A stretch of DNA of 64,000 nucleotides, taken from Marivita sp051251565 (GTDB lineage Bacteria; Pseudomonadota; Alphaproteobacteria; Rhodobacterales; Rhodobacteraceae). Below the pieces are notes generated by a model. It did no database searches. It saw only the letters and a list, made by a program, of their open reading frames with translations, and had not been told where the DNA came from. Made by a program: the position numbers and the translations under genes. Positions 7,774 through 17,071 of this stretch are shown here, one piece after another. The stretch spans positions 1 through 64,000 of the forward strand of contig NZ_JBPOFB010000006.1 of NCBI RefSeq assembly GCF_051251565.1, written 5' to 3'. Positions within the stretch are counted from its first letter, which is position 1; each line of letters starts with the position of its first letter.

Positions 7774-7961
7774 GGTCTGTCTCCGCAGATATATGACCGA
7801 GACAAGGGGCGCGTTTTGGCCTCTGTGACAATCGAAATGTCATAGGTTCTAATTTATCGAAACTTAAATCCTACTATTTCGGAATACTTAGTCAGCAGTT
7901 GCCCAATTTTTGAAATAGCGCCCTGATCCCCCCAGAATTTCAAAGCTGAAAGTGGTGTCTC

Positions 7962-9482
7962 ATGGCTGAACGATCGAAACGCGCGGGCCGTGCAGAGCGG
8001 ATGGCCAAACGGCTTGCTAAGCCGGTGCTTGATCCCTGCCCCCCTGGCCAGATCGGCGGGTCGTACAAACCGCTGACCGAAGCCGAGCTGAACAGCATTT
8101 ATGACACTGCTTTGCTGCTGCTGGAAAACCTTGGCCTTGGCGAAGTGCCCGCGCGGCTACATGCCGATTTGTTGGCCATCGGAGCAAAAGACAACGGGGC
8201 CGGGCGCATCCTGTTTCCGCAACCTTTGGTCCAAGAGGCGATTGATCAGGCCGCCAAGACATTCGTCCTGCACGGGCGCGATGCAGCGCGGTCCATCGAA
8301 GTGGGCGGCAACCGAGTGCATTTTGGAACCGGTGGGGCGGCTGTGCAAACGCTTGATCTGGACAGTCGCCTGTACCGGCCCTCAACGCTTGAGGATTTGC
8401 ACAATTTCACCCGGCTGCAAGACACGTTGCCGAATGTAAGCTGGTACACGCGGTGTTGCATTGCCACGGATGTGCCGGACATTTTTGATCTGGATGTGAA
8501 CACGGTCTACGCGCTTTTGCGCAACACGACCAAGCCGACCGCGACCGCCTTTACCGTGGCCGAGCATGTTGCGCCGATTGTCGAGATGCTGGATATTGCC
8601 GCCGGTGGGCCGGGGGCCTTTGCGGAACGCCCGTTCATGAAGGCGCATATCAGCCCGATCATTTCGCCGCTGCGCTTTGGCGAAGATGCGGTTGATGTGG
8701 TCTATGAATGTATCCGGCACAATATCCCCATGTCCTGCATCACTGCTGCGCAAGCCGGGGCCACGGCACCAGCAACGCTCGCGGGGTTTTTGGCGCAATC
8801 CTTGGCGGAAACATTGGCGAGCCTTGTGATGGTGCACGCCATCCAACCCGGATTTCCCATGGTGTTTTCAAACTGGCCGCTGGTGATTGACCTGCGTACC
8901 GGGGCCTTTGCGGGTGGCAGCGGGGAAACCGCCGTATTGAACGCCGCTTCTGCGCAATTGTCCAACTGGCTTGGCCTGCCGTCCGGGGTTGCCTGTTCGA
9001 TGACCGACGCCAAGGCCATTGATGCGCAATACGGGATGGAGAAAGGGCTGACCTCTTTGGCGGCGGCCTTGGCGGGCGGCAACCTGATCTACGAAAGTTC
9101 GGGTATGACGGCGTCTCTTCTCGGGGCCAGCTTTGAGGCGTTTGTCCTCGACAACGAGATGCATTCCCACACCTACCGCGCGTTGCGGGGAATCGAGGTG
9201 ACCGAAGAAAACCTTGGCTATGACGCGATCTTCAACGCGGTTCTGGGGGACGGGCATTTCCTTGGTGGGCAACACACGTTTGCGGCGATGGAGCGGGATT
9301 ACTATTACCCGTCCCTTGCCAACCGAGACGAGCCGCGCACCTGGGCGCAGAACGGCGCACAAGACGCGTGGACCGTGGCCAACGCCCGCGCCCGCGAAAT
9401 TCTGGAAACACACGTGCCCGAATACCTGACACCTGAACAGGACCGCGCCATCAAAGAGCGGTTCAACATTCTGTTTGGGTAG
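7962..9482 (+). CDS. MttB-family trimethylamine/betaine corrinoid methyltransferase (non-pyrrolysine type)
   Basis: The 506-residue protein belongs to the trimethylamine methyltransferase (MttB) superfamily: the N-terminal GGSYKPLTEAELNSIYDTAL stretch, the central glycine/alanine-rich barrel strands and the C-terminal NEMHSHTYRALRGIEV and YDAIFNAVLGDGHFLGGQHT segments are typical. Archaeal MttB reads an in-frame amber codon as pyrrolysine; here the frame is uninterrupted, so this is the non-Pyl subgroup, whose characterised members demethylate quaternary amines such as glycine betaine. It faces away from the dehydrogenase gene across a 188-bp divergent promoter region. No corrinoid protein gene is visible beside it. 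Confidence 0.85.
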   Translation: MAERSKRAGRAERMAKRLAKPVLDPCPPGQIGGSYKPLTEAELNSIYDTALLLLENLGLGEVPARLHADLLAIGAKDNGAGRILFPQPLVQEAIDQAAKTFVLHGRDAARSIEVGGNRVHFGTGGAAVQTLDLDSRLYRPSTLEDLHNFTRLQDTLPNVSWYTRCCIATDVPDIFDLDVNTVYALLRNTTKPTATAFTVAEHVAPIVEMLDIAAGGPGAFAERPFMKAHISPIISPLRFGEDAVDVVYECIRHNIPMSCITAAQAGATAPATLAGFLAQSLAETLASLVMVHAIQPGFPMVFSNWPLVIDLRTGAFAGGSGETAVLNAASAQLSNWLGLPSGVACSMTDAKAIDAQYGMEKGLTSLAAALAGGNLIYESSGMTASLLGASFEAFVLDNEMHSHTYRALRGIEVTEENLGYDAIFNAVLGDGHFLGGQHTFAAMERDYYYPSLANRDEPRTWAQNGAQDAWTVANARAREILETHVPEYLTPEQDRAIKERFNILFG

Positions 9483-9621
9483 CGGCCGGGCCGAGGGTTT
9501 GGGGGCCGTGGCCAATACATGACGGCGCGCTGCGAGAGCAGGCGACCGTCAATAAGTGCAGACTCCAAAGGTATCACACATGACATTGCATGATGACTTG
9601 GGGCCGTTCGAGCGGTCTACC

Positions 9622-10242
9622 TTAGATCATCCCATTTTTCTTGAGGAACGCACGGGCTTTTTCCTCTGTGTTCAACTCGGCAATCTTGGTGTTGTAGCTG
9701 ATCAGGGTCAGATCTTCGGCTTTTGCCGTCTGTGTCGACTGAAACACCACGCCCAGTTTTGGGTCACCGCCCGTTTTTCGATATCCTGCTAGAGCAAGGC
9801 CCACCAATTCCCGGCCCGTGACAGTCAGCACAAATGTGCGTTCAAAAATATTGTCATTGATCAACGGGGACGCGGCATGAAAAGGCTGGCGGCTGTGCAC
9901 GCCGCCACAAATCCAACTGTCATTAATCGTTGGGCTCCATTCCGGTACATTCAGAATTGACCCACCCGTAAGCGAGTCAGCTGACTCCGATTCGGGATGC
10001 TTGAAATTCTTCATTTCGTCCTGAGTGATCCCCGCCTGACCTTGTTGGCTCTTGGCAATGATCTCTCCATCTCTGCCCCTGATGTGCCTTCCGAAAACTT
10101 GCATTTTCAGTGGCGTGTTCAGAGCGCCGACATACACCGCCCACGCGACGTCTGACGAGGTGTTTTGACCGCTGGAACTGTTCACTTTTTGGAAATCAGC
10201 TTCAAACGCAGGTTTGGTGTAGGGCATGTATTCTGCTTTCAT
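9622..10242 (-). CDS. Hypothetical protein, unrecognised
   Basis: The 206-residue product matches no family I know. It has no signal peptide, no membrane segment and no catalytic motif that stands out. It contains a single cysteine, an Asn/Ser-rich N-terminal part and a lysine-rich end that closes with FLKKNGMI. The composition is hydrophilic and less GC-driven than the neighbours, and the flanking gaps are unusually AT-rich, so it may have been acquired horizontally. The frame is long for this composition and is probably a real gene. Confidence 0.55.
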   Translation of the reverse strand: MKAEYMPYTKPAFEADFQKVNSSSGQNTSSDVAWAVYVGALNTPLKMQVFGRHIRGRDGEIIAKSQQGQAGITQDEMKNFKHPESESADSLTGGSILNVPEWSPTINDSWICGGVHSRQPFHAASPLINDNIFERTFVLTVTGRELVGLALAGYRKTGGDPKLGVVFQSTQTAKAEDLTLISYNTKIAELNTEEKARAFLKKNGMI

Positions 10243-10550
10243 CTTGATCGTGCGGCATTTTTAAAATGGCGCTTATTTAGGTCTCAGTGCTGTGAAGAAA
10301 TATATCAAAACAATGATGTGCAAGCCATGGTCGCGCTCAGTTCGGCGCGTGCTGCTCGGTCATAGACGCAGTGAAAAGGTCAATGTGCAACGTTTTGTTC
10401 TTCGAAACACATGTTTGGTTAAAACGGCTGTTCTGCTCATCGACCGCCACTGCCGTATTACATCACAGAAGGCGGGACATGTTCAAGCGTCACCATTTGC
10501 ACGTCATTGAGCCAATTTATAATTCGCGTACATTCGCGCTTCTTGTTACC
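10243..10550. other. AT-richer intergenic region without recognisable features
   Basis: These 308 bp lie between two minus-strand genes. I see no credible coding frame, no strong hairpin with a T-run and no repeat shared with other parts of the window. It presumably contains the promoter of the orphan gene to its left. Confidence 0.4.
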
Positions 10551-11525
10551 CTAATCAATCAGCGTGAACCGGTCCTTGAGCCATGGTGTCGTTTCCACAA
10601 AGGGGCGGATCACCTGACTCTCCAGCGACTCGCGGACTTTGCGGTTCACGATATCCAGCACCGATCGTGAACAATCCGGTGTTGTCACCAATGACAGGGT
10701 TCGGGAAAACCGCTTGCCCGGAAACGGGTGCATGCGCAGTTTCGACTGGAACCGTTTGGCCCGCGAAAACAGCAAGGGCGTTGAGATCGTCCAGCCCGCG
10801 CCCGCTGCGACCATCGCCATCATTGTCTGGTTGCTGCCACAGGCGAATTTATGCGGCAGGGCCACGCCCATGCGGCGCAACTGGGCTTCGATCTGGCATG
10901 CGATGATCAGGTCGCTTGAGAATTGCAGGAACGGCAGTTTGGTTTTGCCCGCAACGATATCGGGCACTGACGGGTCAACGGACGCAGGCAGAACCACGAC
11001 AAACGGATCACGCAGCAAGGGTTGATCCTGAAGGTCGCGCAACCGTTCAGGCGGGGTGGTCGAAATGCCAAGGTCCAGTTCCCGGTCACGCAGCATTTCA
11101 ATCAATTCGTGGCTGGAGGAGGTGTGATACAGAAAATCGCAATCCGGCATCTTTTGCGACAGGTAGACCGCCAGCTCCGGTGTGACATCGCTGTCGAGGT
11201 CTTCGATGGTGCCCAGCCGCAGGTAGCGCGCTTCGGCCAGATCCCCGGTCGAGGCTTCTGCCGTGGCTTTGCGGATCGCGTGCAGGGCAATGTCGATATT
11301 GCGCAAGAAAACGTGACCCTTGGGCGTCAGGACCATCGGCCTGCGGGTGTGATTGAACAGCTCAACCCCAAGGTGGTCCTCAAGGCTGCGCAGGTGATGT
11401 GATACGGTACTGATCGACAGCCCGCTTTCCTTGGCTGTCTCCCGCAGCGAACCGTTGCGCGCGCAGACCTGGAACAGTTCCAGCCATTTCAGGCTCAGCC
11501 CTTTGCGAGAGGATGGTTTGGTCAT
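10551..11525 (-). CDS. LysR-family transcriptional regulator
   Basis: The 324-residue protein has the classic LysR layout: an N-terminal winged helix-turn-helix (LKWLELFQVCARNGSLRETA onward, about residues 12-70, with STVSHHLRSLEDHLGVELF as the recognition part) and a substrate-binding-type effector domain from about residue 95. No target gene is divergently transcribed close by; sitA lies on the other side of a 261-bp gap and the methylamine genes on the other flank. Either could be controlled by it, but nothing in the sequence decides. Confidence 0.9.
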   Translation of the reverse strand: MTKPSSRKGLSLKWLELFQVCARNGSLRETAKESGLSISTVSHHLRSLEDHLGVELFNHTRRPMVLTPKGHVFLRNIDIALHAIRKATAEASTGDLAEARYLRLGTIEDLDSDVTPELAVYLSQKMPDCDFLYHTSSSHELIEMLRDRELDLGISTTPPERLRDLQDQPLLRDPFVVVLPASVDPSVPDIVAGKTKLPFLQFSSDLIIACQIEAQLRRMGVALPHKFACGSNQTMMAMVAAGAGWTISTPLLFSRAKRFQSKLRMHPFPGKRFSRTLSLVTTPDCSRSVLDIVNRKVRESLESQVIRPFVETTPWLKDRFTLID

Positions 11526-11728
11526 GTCGATTTCGGCCCTGCGGCAGTGGGGTGCGTGCCAAACCTTCGGTCATTCGCGGGGGCAATGCCATCCAATTCG
11601 ATCCCGGCTGATTCAGGCGGCAGGCCCAAATGCCCGATCCTTGGCACGTCTTTGGTGTCGATGGTGGCGAAGATGATGAGAAATATAGCAGGCCAGCCTT
11701 GCAAGCAGCTTTGCCCCTTATAAGTAAT

Positions 11729-11743
11729 TGCGAGTGATTTGCA
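11729..11743 (+). promoter_or_regulatory. Candidate metalloregulator operator upstream of sitA
   Basis: TGCGAGTGATTTGCA is an imperfect palindrome with arms matching at 5 of 7 positions, placed 43 bp before the sitA start in an AT-rich stretch. Sit-type manganese transporters in alphaproteobacteria are often repressed by Mur, a Fur-family protein, through short AT-rich palindromes. Assignment to Mur is inference. Confidence 0.4.
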
Positions 11744-11786
11744 TTTTCATGTAGGCGCTGCTAAACAAAAACAGGAGGTTTGACGG

Positions 11787-12686
11787 ATGACGACGACCCT
11801 TAAAACACTGGCCACTGCGGGGCTTTTGGCTTCAATCGCCGGGGGCGCTTGGGCGGAAGACCGCATGAAGGTGGTTACGACCTTTACCGTTCTGGCGGAT
11901 ATCGCGGCCAATGTTGCGGGCGATGCCGCGGAGGTGGTTTCCATCACCAAGCCCGGTGCGGAAATCCACGGCTATGAACCGACGCCGCAAGACATCGTGC
12001 GCGCGTCCGATGCGGATTTGATCCTGTGGAACGGTCTGAACCTTGAACTGTGGTTCGAACAATTCGTCTCGAACCTGGGGGATGTACCCTCGGCCACGCT
12101 TAGCGATGGGATCGAACCGATCTCTATTTCGGCGGGCAGCTACGAAGGGAAACCCAACCCGCACGCGTGGATGGGGCTTGATAACGCATTGGTCTATATC
12201 GACAATATCGTTGCCGCCTTTTCCGAGCATGACCCTGAGAACGCCGCGATCTATGCCGAGAACGCCGCGCGCTACAAAGACGAATTGCGCGCCACCATCG
12301 CCCCCCTGCGCGAGGCGATTGCAACCATTCCCGAAGATCAGCGTTGGCTAGTCACCTGTGAAGGTGCGTTCAGCTATCTGGCGCGCGACATGGGCCTGAA
12401 AGAGCTGTATCTTTGGCCGATGAACGCCGATCAGGTCGGAACGCCCCAGCAGGTGCGCGCGGTGATCGACGGTGTGCGCGAGAATGACATTCAGGTCGTG
12501 TTCTGCGAAAGCACCGTCAACACCGCTCCGGCGGAACAGGTCGCGCGCGAAACAGGTGTCACCTATGGCGGCGTGCTCTATGTCGATTCCCTAAGTGCGG
12601 ACGATGGGCCCGTCCCGACCTATCTTGACCTTCTGACCGTGACCACGCGCACGGTGGCCGAGGGTCTGACCTCTGTCGGCAATTGA
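11787..12686 (+). CDS. sitA: Manganese/iron/zinc ABC transporter, periplasmic binding protein
   Basis: The 299-residue protein has a signal peptide ending AWA (cleavage near residue 23) and belongs to the cluster-9 metal-binding proteins (SitA, MntC, ZnuA). Likely metal ligands include His61 in IHGYEPTPQD and His126 in NPHAWM, with acidic ligands further on in the CEGAFSYLARDMG and YVDSLSADDGP regions. No long histidine-rich loop is present, which favours manganese or iron over zinc. It is the first gene of a four-gene operon with ATPase and two permeases. The start is preceded by AGGAGG. Confidence 0.85.
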   Translation: MTTTLKTLATAGLLASIAGGAWAEDRMKVVTTFTVLADIAANVAGDAAEVVSITKPGAEIHGYEPTPQDIVRASDADLILWNGLNLELWFEQFVSNLGDVPSATLSDGIEPISISAGSYEGKPNPHAWMGLDNALVYIDNIVAAFSEHDPENAAIYAENAARYKDELRATIAPLREAIATIPEDQRWLVTCEGAFSYLARDMGLKELYLWPMNADQVGTPQQVRAVIDGVRENDIQVVFCESTVNTAPAEQVARETGVTYGGVLYVDSLSADDGPVPTYLDLLTVTTRTVAEGLTSVGN

Positions 12687-12772
12687 GCCGACGACTTAAC
12701 CGCGCGTCCTTCCGCAGCTTTGAAGCGGGTGGACGTACAAGCCTGAACAGGCGAACCACATAAGGACATGCC

Positions 12773-13672
12773 ATGCTCGATGAGCAGAGCCAGCCAACAC
12801 CCCCGCCCCAGACCGCCCCGCGCGGCGAAGGTCTGCGCGCTGAAGATGTCACCGTTACGTACCGCAACGGCCACACGGCCTTGTGGGATGCCAGCTTTGA
12901 CATTCCGCGCGGCACGGTGACGGCGCTTGTCGGGATCAACGGCGCCGGGAAATCAACCCTGTTCAAGGCGATTATGGGGTTTGTGCCCGCAGCCAAGGGC
13001 ACCATCCGTATCCTTGGCCTGCCCGTGAAAGAGGCGCTGGCCCGCAACCTCGTGGCTTATGTGCCGCAATCCGAAGATGTGGATTGGGCCTTTCCTGTGC
13101 TGGTCGAGGATGTGGTGATGATGGGCCGCTACGGGCATATGGGGTTTCTGCGCCGCCCCAAAGCCGCCGATCATGCGGCAGTCGATCAGGCGCTGCGCCG
13201 TGTTAATATGCAGGAGTTTCGCCACCGCCAGATCGGAGAGCTGTCAGGCGGCCAACGCAAACGCGTGTTCCTGGCCCGCGCCATTGCCCAGGACGGGCAG
13301 GTGATCCTGCTGGACGAGCCGTTCACCGGTGTCGACGTCAAGACCGAGGATCAGATTGTCACCCTCCTGCGCGAGCTGCGCGATGAAGGGCGGGTGATGC
13401 TTGTCTCGACCCATAACCTTGGGTCGGTCACCGAGTTCTGCGACCGGACCGTATTGGTGAAGGGCACGGTGCTCAGCTATGGCCCTACCGAAACGACCTT
13501 TACCCGAGAGAACCTTGAAATGGCGTTTGGCGGTGTGTTGCGCCATTTCACGATTGGGGGCGACACGCTGCACGACGACGAAGACGCGCGCGAGGTCACG
13601 ATCTTTACCGATGACGAGCGCCCGTTTGTGCAATACGGCGACAAAACCCAGCGGACGGAGTCCAACGGATGA
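12773..13672 (+). CDS. sitB: Metal ABC transporter ATPase
   Basis: The 299-residue ATPase shows Walker A (GINGAGKS, residues 54-61), the signature LSGGQ (157-161) and Walker B (VILLDEP, 177-183), followed by the switch histidine in STHNLGS. It powers import through the two downstream permeases. The ~35-residue C-terminal extension (THDDEDAREV region) is hydrophilic and not part of the core fold. The last 4 bp overlap the next gene's start (ATGA), so translation is coupled. The gap from sitA is 86 bp with no terminator. Confidence 0.88.
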   Translation: MLDEQSQPTPPPQTAPRGEGLRAEDVTVTYRNGHTALWDASFDIPRGTVTALVGINGAGKSTLFKAIMGFVPAAKGTIRILGLPVKEALARNLVAYVPQSEDVDWAFPVLVEDVVMMGRYGHMGFLRRPKAADHAAVDQALRRVNMQEFRHRQIGELSGGQRKRVFLARAIAQDGQVILLDEPFTGVDVKTEDQIVTLLRELRDEGRVMLVSTHNLGSVTEFCDRTVLVKGTVLSYGPTETTFTRENLEMAFGGVLRHFTIGGDTLHDDEDAREVTIFTDDERPFVQYGDKTQRTESNG

Positions 13673-14571
13673 TCGCCTACCTGCTGGAACCTTTCGGCTA
13701 TTCCTACATGGTGAACGCCATGTGGGTGTCGGCGCTTGTCGGCTCTGTCTGTGCGTTCCTGTCCGCCTATCTCATGCTCAAGGGCTGGTCGCTGATCGGC
13801 GACGCGTTGGCCCATTCGGTCGTGCCGGGGGTGGCGGGTGCGTATATCCTGGGTCTGCCCTTTGCGCTGGGCGCGTTTGTTGCCGGGGGCTTGGCGGCAG
13901 GCGCGATGCTGTTTTTGTCTGACAGGTCCGGTCTGAAACCGGACGTGATCATCGGGCTGATCTTCACGTCGTTCTTTGGGCTTGGCCTGTTCATGGTGTC
14001 GATCAATCCCATGTCGGTGTCGATCCAGACCATCACCATGGGCAATATCCTTGCGATCACGCCAGAGGACACGCTGCAACTGGCGATCATCGGTTTTGTG
14101 TCGCTCGCGGTGCTTCTGGCCAAGTGGAAAGATCTGATGGTCACGTTCTTTGACGAAAACCACGCCCGCACCATCGGGTTGCGGCCATACTTGCTCAAGG
14201 CGGTGTTCTTTGTCCTGCTTTCGGCATCGGTGGTGGCGGCGATGCAGACGGTGGGGGCGTTTCTGGTGATTGCGATGGTCGTGACACCGGGGGCGACGGC
14301 CTATCTGCTGTGTGACCGCTTTCCGCGCCTCATTGCGACCTCGGTGGCGATCGGGGCCGGAACCAGCTTTGTCGGCGCGTATATCAGCTACTTTCTGGAC
14401 GGTGCGACGGGTGGGATCATCGTCTGCCTGCAAACGCTGATTTTCTTGTTGGTCTTCGTGATGGCCCCGCGCCACGGGTTGCTGGCCGCGCGGCGTCAGG
14501 CCAAAGCCGCCCTGCGCAAAACGGCCAAACCCAGCGCACCCGCCGCCCATCCTGCACAAGAGGGTGTGTGA
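13669..14571 (+). CDS. sitC: Metal ABC transporter permease (first)
   Basis: The 300-residue membrane protein has the ABC-3 family fold with about eight hydrophobic segments and the family stretch LKGWSLIGDALAHSVVPGVA near residues 40-60. It overlaps both neighbours by 4 bp. SitC and SitD form the heterodimeric channel for the imported metal. The C-terminus ends in a hydrophilic Ala/Lys-rich tail in the cytoplasm. Confidence 0.87.
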   Translation: MIAYLLEPFGYSYMVNAMWVSALVGSVCAFLSAYLMLKGWSLIGDALAHSVVPGVAGAYILGLPFALGAFVAGGLAAGAMLFLSDRSGLKPDVIIGLIFTSFFGLGLFMVSINPMSVSIQTITMGNILAITPEDTLQLAIIGFVSLAVLLAKWKDLMVTFFDENHARTIGLRPYLLKAVFFVLLSASVVAAMQTVGAFLVIAMVVTPGATAYLLCDRFPRLIATSVAIGAGTSFVGAYISYFLDGATGGIIVCLQTLIFLLVFVMAPRHGLLAARRQAKAALRKTAKPSAPAAHPAQEGV

Positions 14572-15419
14572 TGGACGTTGAGACCCTGATACTGCCCTTC
14601 CGCTTTGCATTTATGCAAAACGCATTTCTGATTTCGCTGATCGTCGCGGTGCCCACGGCGCTGTTGTCGTGTTTTCTGGTGCTCAAGGGCTGGGCGCTGA
14701 TGGGCGACGCGGTCAGCCACGCGGTGCTGCCCGGTATCGTGCTGGCCTATATCCTTGGCATTCCGCTGATTATTGGCGCATTTGTTGCGGGCATGTCCTG
14801 TGCGGTGCTCACGGGGTATCTGGCGTCCAACAGCCGGGTCAAACAAGACACGGTGATGGGCGTGGTGTTTTCGGGGATGTTTGGTCTGGGCATCGTCCTT
14901 TACGTCTCGGTCGAGACCAACGCCCATCTGGATCACATCCTGTTTGGCAACATGCTCGGGGTTGAGCCGCACGAGCTTTGGACCGCTGGCATCATCTCGG
15001 CGCTTGTTGCTGCGGGTCTTGTTCTGAAGTGGAAAGACCTGCTGTTGCACAGCTTTGATCCGGCGCAAGCGCAAGCCTCGGGCCTGCCGGTCACCCTGCT
15101 GCATTACGGGCTGTTGACCGCGCTGTCGCTGACCATCGTGGCAACCCTTTCGGCGGCAGGGCTGATCCTTGCCATCGGGTTGCTGATCGCGCCGGGGGCC
15201 ATCGCGTTTCTGCTGGTGCGGCAGTTCCGCACGATGCTGTGGGTGGCGGTTCTGCTCAACGTGGTGACCATGCTGCTGGGCACCTATCTGAGCTTTTTCC
15301 TAGACAGTGCGCCTGCGCCCACGATCATCCTGATCCAGACCAGCGTGTTCATCTTCGCCTTTGTCCGCCGTCAGATTTTGACCCGACGGGCATCGCAGCT
15401 GCGCGTCCAGCGCGGTTAG
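14568..15419 (+). CDS. sitD: Metal ABC transporter permease (second)
   Basis: The 283-residue permease is a paralogue of the upstream one: LKGWALMGDAVSHAVLPGIV corresponds to the same conserved loop. It has about eight membrane segments and closes the sitABCD operon. Two distinct permeases, rather than a homodimer, is the Sit arrangement and helps separate this system from ZnuABC, which has a single permease gene. Confidence 0.87.
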   Translation: MMDVETLILPFRFAFMQNAFLISLIVAVPTALLSCFLVLKGWALMGDAVSHAVLPGIVLAYILGIPLIIGAFVAGMSCAVLTGYLASNSRVKQDTVMGVVFSGMFGLGIVLYVSVETNAHLDHILFGNMLGVEPHELWTAGIISALVAAGLVLKWKDLLLHSFDPAQAQASGLPVTLLHYGLLTALSLTIVATLSAAGLILAIGLLIAPGAIAFLLVRQFRTMLWVAVLLNVVTMLLGTYLSFFLDSAPAPTIILIQTSVFIFAFVRRQILTRRASQLRVQRG

Positions 15420-15439
15420 GCGGGTGGCGGCTTTGCCGC

Positions 15440-17071
15440 CTACGTCATCACGTCCGGGGCTGACCTGCCGGTGCGTTCCGCCAAACCGCTGATCAGCGCC
15501 GTGGCCTCTGCAATGTCGCGCAGCGCGGCTTGCGTTTCGATGTTCAGGTCACCGTCTTTTGGCGTGTGGCGTTCAAGGTAAACCCGCAAGGTTGCGCCTT
15601 CGGTCCCGGTGCCCGAAAGACGCAAAACCGCGCGTGCGCCGCAGGTGAAATGCAGCCGCAGCCCCTGATTGTGGCTTACCGATCCGTCCACCGGATCGTG
15701 ATAGGAAAACGAATCCGCCGCCGCGACCGTACATGCGCCAAAGCTTTGCCCGGCAAGGCGGTCAAGCTGTGCCGTCAGATCCGCCATCAACGCATGTGCC
15801 GCGTCACTGTCCAGCGCCTCAAAGTCATGGCGCGAATAGTAATCGCGGCCAAAGGTTTGCCAATGGTCCTGAAGAATGTCCTTTACCGACATTTTGCGCA
15901 TGGCCAGAATATTGAGCCAGAGCAGCACCGCCCACAGCCCGTCTTTTTCGCGGACATGATCGCTGCCCGTGCCGGCGCTTTCTTCCCCGCACAAGGTGAC
16001 GCGCCCCGCATCGAGCAAGGCGCCAAAGAATTTCCAGCCCGTGGGGGTTTCAAAACATTCAACGGCCAATGCCTCGGCCACGCGGTCAGCTGCGCGGCTG
16101 GTGGGCATGGAGCGTGCCACCCCCGCGATGCCGCGCGTGTAGGCCGGGGCCAGATGCGCATTGGCGGCCAGAACGGCAAGGCTGTCAGATGGGGTCACAT
16201 AGACGCCTTTGCCAAGGATCATATTGCGATCCCCGTCCCCGTCCGAGGCAGCGGCAAAGTCTGGGCCGTCTTCGGACATCACCAGATCGACCAGCGGCTT
16301 GGCCCAGATCGGGTTGGGATCGGGGTGACCTTTGCCGAAATCGACCGACGGCACGCCGTTCAGAACTGTGCCCTTGGGGGCACCCAGCATGTCCTCAAGG
16401 ATGGTCTTGGCATAAGGCCCCGTGACCGCGTGCATCGCGTCGAACTTGACGCGAAAGCCGCTGGCAAAAAGTGCGCGCAGGGCGTCGAAATCGAACAGCT
16501 CTTGCATCAGCGCGGCATAGTCTGAAACCGGGTCAACCACGTCCACATTCATGTCGCCAAGCACGGTTGTGCCGATGCGTTCAAGGTCGATATCGGCGGT
16601 GTCGAGTGTGGTGTAGCTGCTCAGCGTCTTGGTCTGGGCAAAGATTGCATCGGTGATTGCCTCGGGGGCGGGGCCGCCGTTTGAGATGTTGTACTTGAGC
16701 CCGAAATCTTCGTCGATGCCACCGGGGTTGTGGCTGGCCGACAGGATCAGACCGCCATCCGCGCCGCGTTGCCGGATCAGGTTTGACGCGGCAGGGGTGG
16801 ACAACAGGCCCCCCTGACCGACAATCGCATGCGCGGCCCCGTTGGCGGCGGCCATGCGCAGGATCGTCTGGATCGCCTCGGCGTTGAAATACCGCCCGTC
16901 GCCCCCGATCACGAGGGTCTTACCCATCACTCCGTCAATCGCGTTGAAGGTCGCCTGTACGAAACACTCAAGATAGCCCGGCTGCATGAACACGCGGGTT
17001 TTCTTGCGCAGGCCCGATGTGCCTGGTTTCTGCCCGTCGAAGGGCGTGCAGCTCTGGGTCAGGATCGTCAT
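15440..17071 (-). CDS. pgm: Phosphoglucomutase, alpha-D-glucose-specific
   Basis: The 543-residue enzyme interconverts glucose 1-phosphate and glucose 6-phosphate for glycogen and cell-envelope sugar synthesis. The active-site phosphoserine lies in LSASHNPGG, the metal-binding loop in DGDGDRN, and the sugar-specificity loop in CGEESAG. I chose the start at 17071 (MTILTQSC) because the family begins there and GAGGT precedes it; an upstream in-frame ATG would add 33 residues unlike the family. The gene converges on the sit operon with a 20-bp gap. Confidence 0.92.
   Translation of the reverse strand: MTILTQSCTPFDGQKPGTSGLRKKTRVFMQPGYLECFVQATFNAIDGVMGKTLVIGGDGRYFNAEAIQTILRMAAANGAAHAIVGQGGLLSTPAASNLIRQRGADGGLILSASHNPGGIDEDFGLKYNISNGGPAPEAITDAIFAQTKTLSSYTTLDTADIDLERIGTTVLGDMNVDVVDPVSDYAALMQELFDFDALRALFASGFRVKFDAMHAVTGPYAKTILEDMLGAPKGTVLNGVPSVDFGKGHPDPNPIWAKPLVDLVMSEDGPDFAAASDGDGDRNMILGKGVYVTPSDSLAVLAANAHLAPAYTRGIAGVARSMPTSRAADRVAEALAVECFETPTGWKFFGALLDAGRVTLCGEESAGTGSDHVREKDGLWAVLLWLNILAMRKMSVKDILQDHWQTFGRDYYSRHDFEALDSDAAHALMADLTAQLDRLAGQSFGACTVAAADSFSYHDPVDGSVSHNQGLRLHFTCGARAVLRLSGTGTEGATLRVYLERHTPKDGDLNIETQAALRDIAEATALISGLAERTGRSAPDVMT

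Noticed and set aside
7962..9482. Pyrrolysine-containing MttB
   Set aside because: The reading frame has no in-frame amber codon, and no pylTSBCD genes are in view.
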